From Streptomyces flaveus (GTDB taxonomy: Bacteria > Actinomycetota > Actinomycetes > Streptomycetales > Streptomycetaceae), in contig NZ_BMPQ01000004.1 of assembly GCF_014647675.1 (NCBI RefSeq), forward strand, positions 329,732 through 393,731: DNA of 64,000 nt, written 5' to 3'. Below, one piece after another: positions 1 through 7,420 of the stretch. Below the pieces are notes generated by a model. It did no database searches. It had not been told where the DNA came from and saw nothing but the letters and a program-made list of their open reading frames with translations. How positions within the stretch are numbered: position 1 is the first letter of the stretch; every line of letters starts with the position of its first letter. The position numbers and the translations under genes were made by a program.

Positions 1-307
1 ATGGCTCCGTCCACCGGCACAACAGCCGGAAGCCTCCGAACAGCGTCAGCGGCCACAGCACGGCGAAGGCCCAGATCACGACCGGCTCGGAGGTACGGAT
101 ACCCGCCACCATCAGCACCACCGACACCGACAACAGGAGCACGACGGTCGGTACGCGGGGCTGGTAATCGGCGGCCCGTGCGGGGTTGAGCCGTCGCTTG
201 ATTTGTAGGGTGCGCAGCCTGCGACGCAACCGTCGGTCGCGTCGCAGGTCCACTTCCATCTCGTCCAGAATGCGCTGTTCGCGATCGGGGAGTCGGCCTG
301 TCGCCAT
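1..307 (-). CDS. DUF3040 family small membrane protein (partial, C-terminus off the left edge)
   Basis: The 102 visible residues begin at an ATG at 307 and run off the left edge. Residues 6-24 (LPDREQRILDEMEVDLRRD) match the start of the DUF3040 family, and residues 20-40 are very arginine-rich. Two hydrophobic stretches follow at about 52-70 and 75-95, so this is probably a small inner-membrane protein with a basic cytoplasmic N-terminus. DUF3040 proteins are common in actinomycetes and have no established reaction. The gene is transcribed leftwards away from the phosphoribosyltransferase/pyruvyl transferase pair. Confidence 0.7.
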   Translation of the reverse strand, partial: MATGRLPDREQRILDEMEVDLRRDRRLRRRLRTLQIKRRLNPARAADYQPRVPTVVLLLSVSVVLMVAGIRTSEPVVIWAFAVLWPLTLFGGFRLLCRWTEP

Positions 308-371
308 TTTCGTTCCTTCTACGACGGGCGGTGTTCGATGGCCACGAGTGCCCCGCGCTCCGGCGAACTAA

Positions 372-1280
372 CTAACCGGACGGGCGCCCCGACAGCGCCT
401 CGACGAGCCCGGGCACGCCGTCCCGGACAGGCTCGTGCAGGAACTCGTCCCTGCTCTGCCGAGCCGCGGCCCGCCCCGACGTGAGGCACCAGTCCCACCA
501 GCGGTCCAGCTGGCGGGCGTCCAGCCGCTCGGCCGGAACGAGGGCCGGCCAGTCGCAGGCGCGCGCCTGAGCGGTCACCTTCGCGCCACCGGCGACCGGA
601 TCGACCGCCAGCACCGGGACCCCGGTCCGCAGCGCGAGCACCAGCCCGTGCAGTCGGTCGGTGACGACGCAGTCCAGGCGGGCGAGCACGGACTGGAACT
701 GCTCGGGTGTCGAGTCCAGCCGCCAGTCCCGTGTATCGAGACGCGTCTCCAGCACGACCGGCGCGCAGTCCTTGCCCGCGAGCCACCGTGTCACCGCGTC
801 GGCCACCTCGCCGTGCCGCCGACGAGACCCGTACTCCTGCTGGCCGTACGTGAGGATCACCCCGACGACGGGCGTGGGCCGGCCGATCGGGGCGCTCGCC
901 GACAGGTCCAACGCCGGATCCGTACCGGGAGCGTCCCGCGGCAGCACCAGGTGGAACCCGGTGGCGGCGGGATCGTCGGGATCGACCACGGAGACACCGA
1001 CCGCGATACGCCAGCAGGCCCTGAACTCATCGTGCAGCCGGGCGACTTGGGGCCCGTGCAGCGGCCCGCACACGAACACCAGGTGGGAGTACGCATCCGG
1101 CCGTACGTCTGCGAAGTGCAGGGCCTCGGGCTGGAAACCGGGGCTCCACACCGTGTCGTACGGCAGTCCCTCGCGGGCCAGCGCCTGCTCCACCCGCCGC
1201 AGCGCGAGTACGTCACCGGCCGTGGCCTCCCCGTCCAGGAAGCTGAACCACCCGGTGAGCAGGACCCTCTGTCCGGTCAC
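372..1280 (-). CDS. Polysaccharide pyruvyl transferase family protein
   Basis: This 302-residue protein looks like a polysaccharide pyruvyl transferase-fold enzyme (a GT-B-like fold that transfers enolpyruvate to sugars in cell-wall or exopolysaccharides). The clearest signature is the C-terminal segment VTDRLHGLVLALRTGVPVLA, typical of the family, preceded by a VVGVILTYGQQEYGS strand-loop. The start is a GTG at 1280 that overlaps the TGA of the upstream phosphoribosyltransferase by four bases (GTGA). This implies translational coupling, and in-frame codons further upstream lie inside the neighbour. No signal peptide is visible. The sugar acceptor cannot be deduced, and the pairing with a phosphoribosyltransferase is not a textbook exopolysaccharide context. 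Confidence 0.75.
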   Translation of the reverse strand: MTGQRVLLTGWFSFLDGEATAGDVLALRRVEQALAREGLPYDTVWSPGFQPEALHFADVRPDAYSHLVFVCGPLHGPQVARLHDEFRACWRIAVGVSVVDPDDPAATGFHLVLPRDAPGTDPALDLSASAPIGRPTPVVGVILTYGQQEYGSRRRHGEVADAVTRWLAGKDCAPVVLETRLDTRDWRLDSTPEQFQSVLARLDCVVTDRLHGLVLALRTGVPVLAVDPVAGGAKVTAQARACDWPALVPAERLDARQLDRWWDWCLTSGRAAARQSRDEFLHEPVRDGVPGLVEALSGRPSG

Positions 1281-1921
1281 GACAACCCGTGCAGGACGTC
1301 GAGCACCTCGTCGTCCGTGACCTGGTCGAACTCCTCGTACCAGAGCCCGACCGCCATGAACGCCACCGGCTCGTGCAGACAGACCACCTCGTCCGCCTCC
1401 TCCCGCACCAGTAGGGCCGCCTCCGGCGAGCACACCGGGACGGCGAGCGTGACACGGCCGGGATCGTGGCGCCGTACGGAACGCAGGGTGGCGAGCGCGG
1501 TGACTCCGGTGGCCACGCCGTCGTCCACCACGACGGCGGTGTGGCCCGTCAGTTCGGGGATCGCCCTGCCTTTGCGGTAGAGCTGTTCGCGCCGGTGCAG
1601 CTCGTCCCGCTCCTGCTCCACGATGGGCTCCAGGGCCGCTTTGCTCAGCCCGAGCCGGTCCAGTGCCCGCTCGTCGAAGAACGGTTCATCGTCCCCGGCG
1701 ATCGCGCCGACGCCGAGCTCCGGCTGGAACGGCGCTCCGATCTTGCGGGCGACCAGCACGTCCAGCGGGGCGTCGAGCACCCGCGCCACCTCGGCGGCCA
1801 CCACGACGCCACCGCGCGGCAGGGCGAGCACGACCGGATCGGGCAGCGCCCCTTCCTCCCGCCGCACGAGCAGCCGTTCGGCCAGGGCCGCACCGGCCTG
1901 CCTTCGGTCACGGAATCGCAT
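1277..1921 (-). CDS. Phosphoribosyltransferase family protein
   Basis: The 214-residue protein carries the type I phosphoribosyltransferase PRPP loop (AVVVDDGVATGVTALATLRS) in its C-terminal half, plus LALPRGGVVVAAEVARVLDAP and VARKIGAP near residues 30-60. These mark the common actinobacterial stress-associated PRT subfamily, which is often found beside or fused to dienelactone-hydrolase-like proteins. Its substrate is unknown. The ATG at 1921 follows an AAGGAGTGGAG ribosome-binding site. The gene is the first of a two-gene operon with the pyruvyl transferase (4-bp overlap) and is divergent from the STAS gene. Confidence 0.85.
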   Translation of the reverse strand: MRFRDRRQAGAALAERLLVRREEGALPDPVVLALPRGGVVVAAEVARVLDAPLDVLVARKIGAPFQPELGVGAIAGDDEPFFDERALDRLGLSKAALEPIVEQERDELHRREQLYRKGRAIPELTGHTAVVVDDGVATGVTALATLRSVRRHDPGRVTLAVPVCSPEAALLVREEADEVVCLHEPVAFMAVGLWYEEFDQVTDDEVLDVLHGLS

Positions 1922-2167
1922 GGGCTCCACTCCTTCCGCCCTCCGAGTGCGTTCTCCCTGGTGGTGAGGGGGCAGGGCGAACGCCGAGTACCCCCGCGAT
2001 CGTGGGCCATGCGGAACGAGGGGCGCGGCCTCCACGTGTACGACTGAATCGATTGGCGTGGCCCACAGGGGGTAGCCGCACCCCAAGGGCTCCAAGGGAG
2101 AGCTGTCCCACTCGTCCCTCCACGCCATGACGACGCACGTGCGCGCACCCCGAAGGGGGTGGGGACG

Positions 2168-2512
2168 ATGGTGCAGCAACCGACGTACGGCCTCCGGAAG
2201 CGGACGCTGAGCGGCAGTACGGTCATCGAACTCTCCGGGGAGCTGGACCTCCTGGCCACGACGGAGCTGATGATCTCCCTCGACGCCGTGTGCGACACAC
2301 AGCCCCGACAGCTGGTGCTCGATCTGCGGCAGGTCACGTTCCTGGACTGCAGCGGCCTGTCCCTGCTGTGCCGGATCCGCAATCGCCTACGAGGCGAGCG
2401 CAGCCGACTGCTCCTCGTCCTCGACGACCCGCGCCACAGGCGCCTCCTGCGGCTGACCCGGCTCTCGGACATATTCGACATCGCCCCGGACGTGCCCCCT
2501 ACGCCTCAGTGA
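2168..2512 (+). CDS. STAS-domain anti-sigma factor antagonist
   Basis: A 114-residue single STAS domain. The hallmark FLDCSGLSLLCRIR places the phosphorylatable Ser in the DCSGL loop, as in SpoIIAA/RsbV/BldG proteins that free sigma factors by binding kinase anti-sigma factors. I prefer the ATG at 2168 (MVQQPTYG), preceded by a purine-rich GGGGGTGGGG. A GTG nine bases upstream is possible but has no spaced ribosome-binding site. No cognate kinase lies next to it; an RsbW-like ATPase is encoded 37 kb away at 39959. Its last bases overlap the convergent DUF2267 gene by 14 bp. Confidence 0.85.
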   Translation: MVQQPTYGLRKRTLSGSTVIELSGELDLLATTELMISLDAVCDTQPRQLVLDLRQVTFLDCSGLSLLCRIRNRLRGERSRLLLVLDDPRHRRLLRLTRLSDIFDIAPDVPPTPQ

Positions 2513-2927
2513 TGTCCGCCCGGGCGACCGGCAGCAGCGTACGGATGTCCGTGGGCAGGACGCGCGCCAGTTTCTCCATCTCCTCGGGTGAGACCGCCGC
2601 GTCCAGGACTTCGAAGACCGCGACCGCCTCCCGCAGTGCGGCATCCTCGGGCACACCGGCACGCCAGGCGACCCGCCCCGCGAACGCGGTCAGGTCGAAG
2701 CGCTCACCGGAGCCGCGCCGCTCAGGGCTCCCGGCGGGCGAGGACACCTTCTCTCGCATCGACTCGCCCAGTGGCGCGGGCAGTTGGGCGGCCAGATGGT
2801 CGGCAAGCCCGACGGGTATGCGCTCCGCCAGCGTCGACAGCACCGCCCGCGTGGCCTGCTCGGCGGAACTCCGGTCGGGCAGGTCGGCCCGCTCCCGCAC
2901 TTTTGAGATCAGCTCGTCGTGCCGCAT
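2499..2927 (-). CDS. DUF2267 domain protein
   Basis: A 142-residue soluble, acidic, helical protein of the DUF2267 type. The features are MRHDELISKVRERADL at the start, AEQATRAVLSTLAERIPVGLADHLAAQLP in the middle, and a final PTDIRTLLPVAR. The family often sits among stress genes and has no assigned reaction. The ATG at 2927 is chosen because GGAGGAG lies about ten bases upstream; an in-frame ATG 45 bases earlier lacks one. The gene converges on the STAS gene with a 14-bp tail overlap, so mutual transcriptional interference is possible. Confidence 0.75.
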   Translation of the reverse strand: MRHDELISKVRERADLPDRSSAEQATRAVLSTLAERIPVGLADHLAAQLPAPLGESMREKVSSPAGSPERRGSGERFDLTAFAGRVAWRAGVPEDAALREAVAVFEVLDAAVSPEEMEKLARVLPTDIRTLLPVARADITEA

Positions 2928-3028
2928 GGTTCCCGACTCCTCCGCGTGCGTGGGCCCGTGTTCCTCCGGCATGGCCGGCGGACCCGTACATCACGCGAGT
3001 GTCCCTGGAGCCGCCGAATACACGGCCC

Positions 3029-3538
3029 TCAACGCGCTTGCAGGACTCCCCGTACGAACGCCGCCTGCCCGACGTGTTGCAGGTCGTCGGAGAGGACGCT
3101 GACCAGGCGGACGCCCAGGGTGACGGGCGGGGACCAGTTCTCGTCGACGACGCGGTCGAGCTCGTCGTCGTCCAGGTCGCGCAGGAAGGTCAGCGTCTGC
3201 TCGTGGACGGCGTCGTGGTAGCCGAGGAGCAGGTCGCCCGAGTCCACGCGGACCTTGGCGACCTTCGACGAGGTGTGACCGTAACCCGTGTCCCTGCGGG
3301 GGAGACCCAGGCCGAAGCGGTCCGCCCAGTCCTGTGCGAGCCAGACCTGCTTGAGGCCGGAGGCATCGGCGACGTGGTCGTCCTGGACGCGGGTGAGATG
3401 CCAGACGAGCCAGGTGATCGAGTTGGCCTCGTCGTCGATGCGGGCGTTCAGTTCGTCCGCGGAGAGTCCGTCGACGACGGCGTGGACCTCCTCCTGGATG
3501 CGGCTGTACGCGTCGACGAGAACGTCCTTGGCTTGCAT
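3029..3538 (-). CDS. DinB/DUF664 mycothiol transferase-like protein
   Basis: A 169-residue four-helix DinB-superfamily protein. Metal-ligand histidines typical of the fold are visible in ITWLVWHLTRVQDDHV, in GYHDAVHEQTLTFLRDL and in the C-terminal DLQHVGQAAFVRGVL. The actinobacterial DUF664 group is regarded as mycothiol-dependent transferase-like, acting in the cytoplasm on electrophiles or antibiotics. Which thiol or substrate is used here is inference. ATG 3538 has GGAGGATCCC directly upstream; an ATG four codons earlier overlaps that ribosome-binding site. It stands alone between DUF2267 and DUF35, on the same strand. Confidence 0.8.
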   Translation of the reverse strand: MQAKDVLVDAYSRIQEEVHAVVDGLSADELNARIDDEANSITWLVWHLTRVQDDHVADASGLKQVWLAQDWADRFGLGLPRRDTGYGHTSSKVAKVRVDSGDLLLGYHDAVHEQTLTFLRDLDDDELDRVVDENWSPPVTLGVRLVSVLSDDLQHVGQAAFVRGVLQAR

Positions 3539-3616
3539 GGGATCCTCCACGCTCCGCGCGGGCAGCTGACCCTGTCAGTGTCCCGCGCGGGCCGCTCGCG
3601 CGCGCCGGAAGACCGG

Positions 3617-4024
3617 TCAGAACCAGCCGGAGTACGGCTCTTCGCAGAGCTTGAACACCGGCTCGCGGCGCACCGGGTCCGCGGCCGTGGTGAGCTGTAC
3701 GCGGTCACCGACACGGATCGCGATGAGCGGGCCCTGCACCCGCCCCCGCACCGTGAACCCCTCCGCCAGCTCGACGAGGGACACATTGCGGGCGCCGGGG
3801 GTGTTGCGCTGGACGATGGTGGCGTGGCGTACGACGCCCAGGCCCGCGCTCCGCTCCGTCCGCAGGTCGCTGCCCGCGCAGACCGGACAGAGCAGCCGGT
3901 GGAACATGGCGGTCCCGCACCAGCGACAACGCTGGTAGCGGAGCCCCTCTTCGGCCGGTTTCGTGGTCGTCGCCGTCTCCGCGTCGAGTACGCCCGCCGT
4001 GGTCCGGCTTCCCGGGTGGAACAC
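3617..4024 (-). CDS. Zn-ribbon OB-fold (DUF35) protein
   Basis: A 135-residue protein with the DUF35/ChsH2-like layout: an N-terminal rubredoxin-like zinc ribbon (RYQRCRWCG ... LLCPVCAG, four cysteines) followed by an OB-fold (about residues 55-130) ending CEEPYSGWF. Such proteins normally partner thiolases or hydratases in acyl-CoA and sterol metabolism, but no thiolase is adjacent. Start choice: GTG 4024 with AGGGAG nine bases upstream. The promoter region holds two palindromes (4103-4117 and 4125-4139) matching those in front of the neighbouring TetR gene. It is therefore probably repressed by that TetR and released by an acyl-type ligand (inference). Confidence 0.78.
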   Translation of the reverse strand: MFHPGSRTTAGVLDAETATTTKPAEEGLRYQRCRWCGTAMFHRLLCPVCAGSDLRTERSAGLGVVRHATIVQRNTPGARNVSLVELAEGFTVRGRVQGPLIAIRVGDRVQLTTAADPVRREPVFKLCEEPYSGWF

Positions 4025-4102
4025 GATGTCATCTCCCTGCACTGGGCCGGAATCTGATGTGATGCGCGCGCAACTGCTGTGCGCCGCATTGAATCCAGCG
4101 TA

Positions 4103-4117
4103 TGGCACGGAGTGCCA
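4103..4117. promoter_or_regulatory. Perfect TetR-type palindrome, upstream of the DUF35 gene
   Basis: TGGCACGGAGTGCCA is a perfect 6-3-6 inverted repeat in the short space between the DUF35 start (4024) and the TetR stop (4140). Related sites occur at 4125, 4875 and 4898. It is the best candidate operator for the TetR gene at 4140-4844. Confidence 0.65.
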
Positions 4118-4124
4118 CCCGTAA

Positions 4125-4139
4125 AGGCACTCAGTTCCC
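4125..4139. promoter_or_regulatory. Second, degenerate copy of the same palindrome
   Basis: AGGCACTCAGTTCCC keeps the left half GGCAC and the 3-base spacing of the site at 4103, with a diverged right half. It starts 22 bp from that site, about two helical turns. Bases 4126-4140 are almost the reverse complement of 4897-4911 upstream of the TetR gene (one mismatch in 15). Confidence 0.55.
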
Positions 4140-4844
4140 TCAGTTTTGTCGGTCGGGAGGGTGTCCCAGCGTCGCCTCGATCTCCTGGACCACCCGCCAC
4201 ATCGGCGCCCCGCGCCGGGAGACGAGCACGACGACGTCCTCGACGTCCTCCGCGGGATCGGGCCCGGCGCTTGGAGTGAAGGTCCGCTGCACAAGGGCGA
4301 GCGCATGGTCGACCTCCGCGCTCGCGTCGCTCTCGCCGTCCGAACGCAACCACGACCGCAGCCCGTTGTTGTGCGCGGCGACGACGGCCGCAGCGATCAC
4401 ATCGGCCCGCAGGGTTCCGTCGGGCTGCCCCGCGAAGCGCCGGCGCAGATACTCGGCGAGGGCCCGCTCGTATCGCCAGACCACCGAGAGTTCGTACGTG
4501 CGCAGTCCCGGGACCTTCTTGGTGAGGCGGTAACGCTGAACGGAGAACGTCGGGTTCTCCGCGTACATGCGCAGTACGAGCCGCGCCGCGTCACAGACCC
4601 GCGCCACCGGATCGTGCTCGTCGCCGCCTCGGCCCAGGAACTCGGTCATATCGGCCAGACAGCGCTCGTGGTCCGGGAAGACCACGTCCTCCTTCGACGG
4701 GAAGTACCGGAAGAAGGACCGCCGTCCGACCCCGGCGAGCGCCACGATGTCATCGACGGTGGTCTGCTCGTACCCCCGCTCCAGAAACAACCGGAACGCA
4801 GCCGCCACGAGCGCGTCCCGCATCGGCGGCTTGGGAACGGTCAT
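4140..4844 (-). CDS. TetR family transcriptional regulator
   Basis: A 234-residue TetR-type repressor. The DNA-binding domain occupies about residues 8-58: MRDALVAAAFRLFLERGYEQ, then TVDDIVALAGVGRRSFFRYF with PSKEDVVFPDH. The rest is a helical ligand domain ending in a disordered acidic tail. Start ATG 4844 follows an intergenic space with two palindromes (4875 and 4898), consistent with autorepression. The same motif recurs upstream of the DUF35 gene just downstream of its stop. Ligand unknown; the DUF35 target suggests an acyl-CoA or related metabolite (inference). Confidence 0.88.
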   Translation of the reverse strand: MTVPKPPMRDALVAAAFRLFLERGYEQTTVDDIVALAGVGRRSFFRYFPSKEDVVFPDHERCLADMTEFLGRGGDEHDPVARVCDAARLVLRMYAENPTFSVQRYRLTKKVPGLRTYELSVVWRYERALAEYLRRRFAGQPDGTLRADVIAAAVVAAHNNGLRSWLRSDGESDASAEVDHALALVQRTFTPSAGPDPAEDVEDVVVLVSRRGAPMWRVVQEIEATLGHPPDRQN

Positions 4845-4874
4845 GTGCGGAAACCTAGCATCGGCCAGGCGAAA

Positions 4875-4889
4875 TGGCACTCGGTGCGC
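4875..4889. promoter_or_regulatory. TetR operator candidate in front of the TetR gene
   Basis: TGGCACTCGGTGCGC matches TGGCAC-N3-GTGCCA with two right-half mismatches, 31 bp upstream of the TetR ATG. Confidence 0.5.
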
Positions 4890-4897
4890 TGTTCGCA

Positions 4898-4912
4898 GGG
4901 AACTCAGTGCCA
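4898..4912. promoter_or_regulatory. TetR operator candidate, second copy in front of the TetR gene
   Basis: GGGAACTCAGTGCCA keeps the right half GTGCCA perfectly and starts 23 bp from the site at 4875, the same paired spacing as the sites before the DUF35 gene. Confidence 0.5.
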
Positions 4913-4939
4913 TGCGTCGCGGTGCGGCGCCTGGTCGGC

Positions 4940-5329
4940 TCAGCGTCCGGTGCGTCCGCTGTTGCCGTCCACCAGGGCCTGGGTGACGACGCGTACGGCG
5001 CGGGCGATGTGGTTCAGCTGCGTGAGTTCCGCGGCGTACAGCTTGATGGTGTGCTCGATGACGGACTCCGGCATCCCCATGGAAGGCAGCTCCGCCCGGG
5101 CGCTGTGCAGCGCGGTGCGGACGACCCGTATCTCCTGCTGGAGCTGGATCTGCGCGTGGCGGGCGAGCAGAACGGGCTCGCGGATCAGCAGCGGGTAGCT
5201 GCCGTAGCGGGACGGCACCAGTTCGCGCAGCCACTTGGCCGCCGATCGTTCCCAGTCCCGGTTGCCGGGCGTCTTCACCTGGCGGGGCCAGTCCGTGCTG
5301 ATCGGTGAGTACGTCAGGGACATCGTCAT
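4940..5329 (-). CDS. Hypothetical helical protein
   Basis: A 129-residue protein I do not recognise. After a polar N-terminus (TDWPRQVKTPGNRDWERSAA) it is almost entirely predicted helix (about residues 45-120) with regularly spaced leucines and alanines and no membrane segment. Two in-frame ATGs (5329 and 5323) share a GGAAG ribosome-binding site; the second has better spacing. Its promoter region is unusually A+T-rich for this genome and contains a CATGAA-AAAA-TTCATG palindrome at 5408. It precedes the TetR gene on the same strand, but the TetR gene has its own operator-bearing gap. Confidence 0.6.
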   Translation of the reverse strand: MTMSLTYSPISTDWPRQVKTPGNRDWERSAAKWLRELVPSRYGSYPLLIREPVLLARHAQIQLQQEIRVVRTALHSARAELPSMGMPESVIEHTIKLYAAELTQLNHIARAVRVVTQALVDGNSGRTGR

Positions 5330-5407
5330 CGCTTCCGGGGCGGCGGGCGGTTCGGGGGACTCCCGATCAGCGAGAAGTATTCATATATACCGTCGGGTAC
5401 GCAAGCG

Positions 5408-5423
5408 CATGAAAAAATTCATG
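5408..5423. promoter_or_regulatory. A+T-rich palindrome CATGAA-N4-TTCATG
   Basis: A perfect 6-4-6 inverted repeat in the 144-bp gap between the RpiR stop (5474) and the hypothetical gene start (5329). The surrounding 60 bases are markedly A+T-rich, with an ATTCATATATA stretch just before. It could be an operator for the adjacent RpiR regulator or part of the promoter of the hypothetical gene; neither can be settled from sequence. Confidence 0.4.
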
Positions 5424-5473
5424 TGAAGGCATCGCTGAATACGCCAGAATCACGCCTTGCGGCAGGCGACCAC

Positions 5474-6397
5474 TCAGTCCTTGAGGAAGAACGCGTGCTG
5501 TTCCGCGCCCTGCTCGTACTCGTCGAGGCGGGCCTGTGTGCGCTCGGGATCCGCGTCGGTCATCGCCTGGAGCAGGGCCGCGGACATCACGCCGGGCGCG
5601 GCGTACGAGTCGAAGACGAGGCGCGAGCCGGTGCCGGAGGCGAACACCACGTCCGCCTCGTCGGCGAGCGGGCCGAGCGCCAGGTCGGTGATCAGGGCGA
5701 CGCGCAGGCCCGCGCGCCGGGCGACCCGCAGGGCCGTGAGCGTCTCGTGCGCGTGCCGTGGCATGGAGAAGGCCAGCACCCAGCTCCCGCCCGCCTCGCG
5801 AGACTGCAGCAGTGCGTCGTACGCGACACTGCCGCCCCGCGTCACAAGCCGGACATCGGGGTGGATACGGCGGGCGGCGTACGCGAAGTACTCGGCCAGC
5901 GAGCCGGAGATCCGCAGGCCCAGGACCGTGAGCGGCGTCGACTGCGACAGCGCGCGGCCGGCCTCGATCACCTGCTCGGGATCGGCGAAGTCGCGCCGCA
6001 GGTTCTCCAGGTTGTCGATCTCTGCGTCGACGGCCGCCTGGAGCTCGTTCGGGCGGGTCTCCTCGGCGGCGTCGGGCGCGGACGCGAGCGTGCTGAGCGC
6101 GATCGACTGAAGCCGCTCGCGCAGGGCGGGATAGCCGCTGAAACCCACCGCCGTCGCGAAGCGCGTCACCGAGGGCTGGCTCACGCCCACTCGGTCGGCG
6201 AGCTCCGTGATCGACAGGAACGCGGCCTCGGTGATGTGCTCGATCAGGTACTGGGCGATACGCCGCTGGCCGGGGGAAAGCCGGGGCCCGTCGAACAGCG
6301 CCCGCAACCGTGACGTGGGAGCGGCCTCCGCCTCGGGCACCGGCTTTCCCGAACTGATCGCGGACGCCTGCGCGCGAGCCCGCTGCGGCGATGGCAC
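5474..6397 (-). CDS. MurR/RpiR family transcriptional regulator with SIS domain
   Basis: A 307-residue regulator with an N-terminal RpiR-type helix-turn-helix (about residues 30-95: LSPGQRRIAQYLIEH, FLSITELADRVGVSQPSVTR, FATAVGFSGYPALRERL) and a C-terminal SIS phosphosugar-binding domain (about 140-270: LTVLGLRISGSLAEYFAYA, GGSWVLAFSMPRHAHETLTA). RpiR proteins sense phosphosugars and regulate sugar or amino-sugar catabolism. The start is a GTG at 6397 with a strong AAGGAGG seven bases before it, preferred over upstream ATGs. No sugar catabolic gene is adjacent, so the target is probably elsewhere. Confidence 0.85.
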   Translation of the reverse strand: MPSPQRARAQASAISSGKPVPEAEAAPTSRLRALFDGPRLSPGQRRIAQYLIEHITEAAFLSITELADRVGVSQPSVTRFATAVGFSGYPALRERLQSIALSTLASAPDAAEETRPNELQAAVDAEIDNLENLRRDFADPEQVIEAGRALSQSTPLTVLGLRISGSLAEYFAYAARRIHPDVRLVTRGGSVAYDALLQSREAGGSWVLAFSMPRHAHETLTALRVARRAGLRVALITDLALGPLADEADVVFASGTGSRLVFDSYAAPGVMSAALLQAMTDADPERTQARLDEYEQGAEQHAFFLKD

Positions 6398-6514
6398 CGG
6401 TGCGCCTCCTTGGTCTCCCACAGTGGTCAACATACAGCGAGGCATGAGGGACGGACGGTGATCCGCCTGCGCACGTCCGGTGCGGTACCGCTTGTCGACG
6501 TCCGGTGCGGCACC

Positions 6515-6566
6515 GCGCCCCTAGGGAGGCCGCAGGCCTCTCAGGGGCGCGGGGAACTGCGCGACC
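6515..6566. repeat. Streptomyces-type intergenic hairpin repeat (copy 1)
   Basis: Left arm 6515-6531 and right arm 6535-6550 form a stem with a 3-base loop and one interior mismatch, followed by GGGGAACTGCGCGACC. The tail GGGGCGCGGGGAACTGCGCGA recurs on the other strand at 16017-16038. It lies between divergent RpiR and RNase HI genes, so it is not a simple terminator of either. Confidence 0.7.
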
Positions 6567-6649
6567 AGCCACGACAGACCCGCAGCTTCGAAACGAGCCG
6601 CAGCTTCGAACCGCAAAACCCAGCGGAGCGCTCTGGCATGATCGTACGC

Positions 6650-7318
6650 ATGGCTGAACGCGTTATCGCCGCGTGTGACGGGGCGTCGAAAGGAAACCCA
6701 GGACCCGCCGGCTGGGCCTGGGTGATCGCCGACGCGACGGGGACCCCCGTCGCGTGGGAGGCCGGACCGCTGGGGACGGCGACCAACAACGTCGCCGAAC
6801 TCACCGCGCTGGAGCGGCTGTTGGCGGCCGTCGAGCCGGGCGTGCCGCTGGAGATCCGGATGGACTCGCAGTACGCGATGAAGGCCGTCACGAGCTGGCT
6901 GCCCGGCTGGAAGCGCAACGGCTGGAAGACGGCCGCGGGCAAGCCGGTGGCCAACCAGGACCTCGTCGTACGCATCGACGAGCTGCTGGCGGGCCGCGAG
7001 GTGGACTTTCGCTACGTACCCGCGCACCAGGTCGGCGGGGACCCGCTCAACGACTTCGCCGACCGGGCCGCGAGCCAGGCCGCCTTCGTCCAGGAAGCGG
7101 CGGGCAGCGAGCAGGGATCGCCGGAGCCGCCCCCGTCCGGCGGCGGTAAGAAGGCCGCGCCCGCTCGAAAGCGCACCTCCTCCTCCGCCTCGTCGTCCCG
7201 CACGCTGAAGGCCAAGTTCCCGGGCCGCTGCCGCTGCGGTCGCCCCTACGCGGCGGGCGCGACCATCGCCAAGAACCCCGACGGCTGGGGCCACCCCGAG
7301 TGTCGTACGGAGGCGTAG
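6650..7318 (+). CDS. rnhA: Ribonuclease HI with basic, cysteine-containing C-terminal extension
   Basis: A 222-residue protein. Residues 1-150 are a type 1 RNase H domain that hydrolyses RNA in RNA-DNA hybrids. The active-site acids are visible: Asp10 (ACDGASKGN), Glu50 (NNVAELTALE), Asp72 (RMDSQYAMKAV) and Asp138 (NDFADRA), the E. coli D10/E48/D70/D134 pattern. After a Ser/Pro/Lys-rich linker (about 155-190) the C-terminus has RCRCGRPYAAGATIAKNPDG and HPEC, three closely placed cysteines that could bind metal or nucleic acid. ATG 6650 is favoured over 6638 because the domain begins there; neither has a strong ribosome-binding site. Confidence 0.9.
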   Translation: MAERVIAACDGASKGNPGPAGWAWVIADATGTPVAWEAGPLGTATNNVAELTALERLLAAVEPGVPLEIRMDSQYAMKAVTSWLPGWKRNGWKTAAGKPVANQDLVVRIDELLAGREVDFRYVPAHQVGGDPLNDFADRAASQAAFVQEAAGSEQGSPEPPPSGGGKKAAPARKRTSSSASSSRTLKAKFPGRCRCGRPYAAGATIAKNPDGWGHPECRTEA

Positions 7319-7361
7319 CCCTCCGGCGGCCCGGCTCGACCCTGCCTCCCTGGGATGCGAA

Positions 7362-7398
7362 ACCCCCCACCTGCGGTGACCCTGGATGGGTGGGGGGT
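7362..7398. terminator. G+C-rich hairpin after RNase HI
   Basis: ACCCCCCACC (7362-7371) pairs perfectly with GGTGGGGGGT (7389-7398) across a 17-base loop. It sits 44 bases after the RNase HI stop and 22 bases before the next start, so it may act as a terminator or as a 5' leader structure of the antitoxin-like gene. Confidence 0.5.
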
Positions 7399-7420
7399 GC
7401 ACTGATCAGGAGGATGTCTC

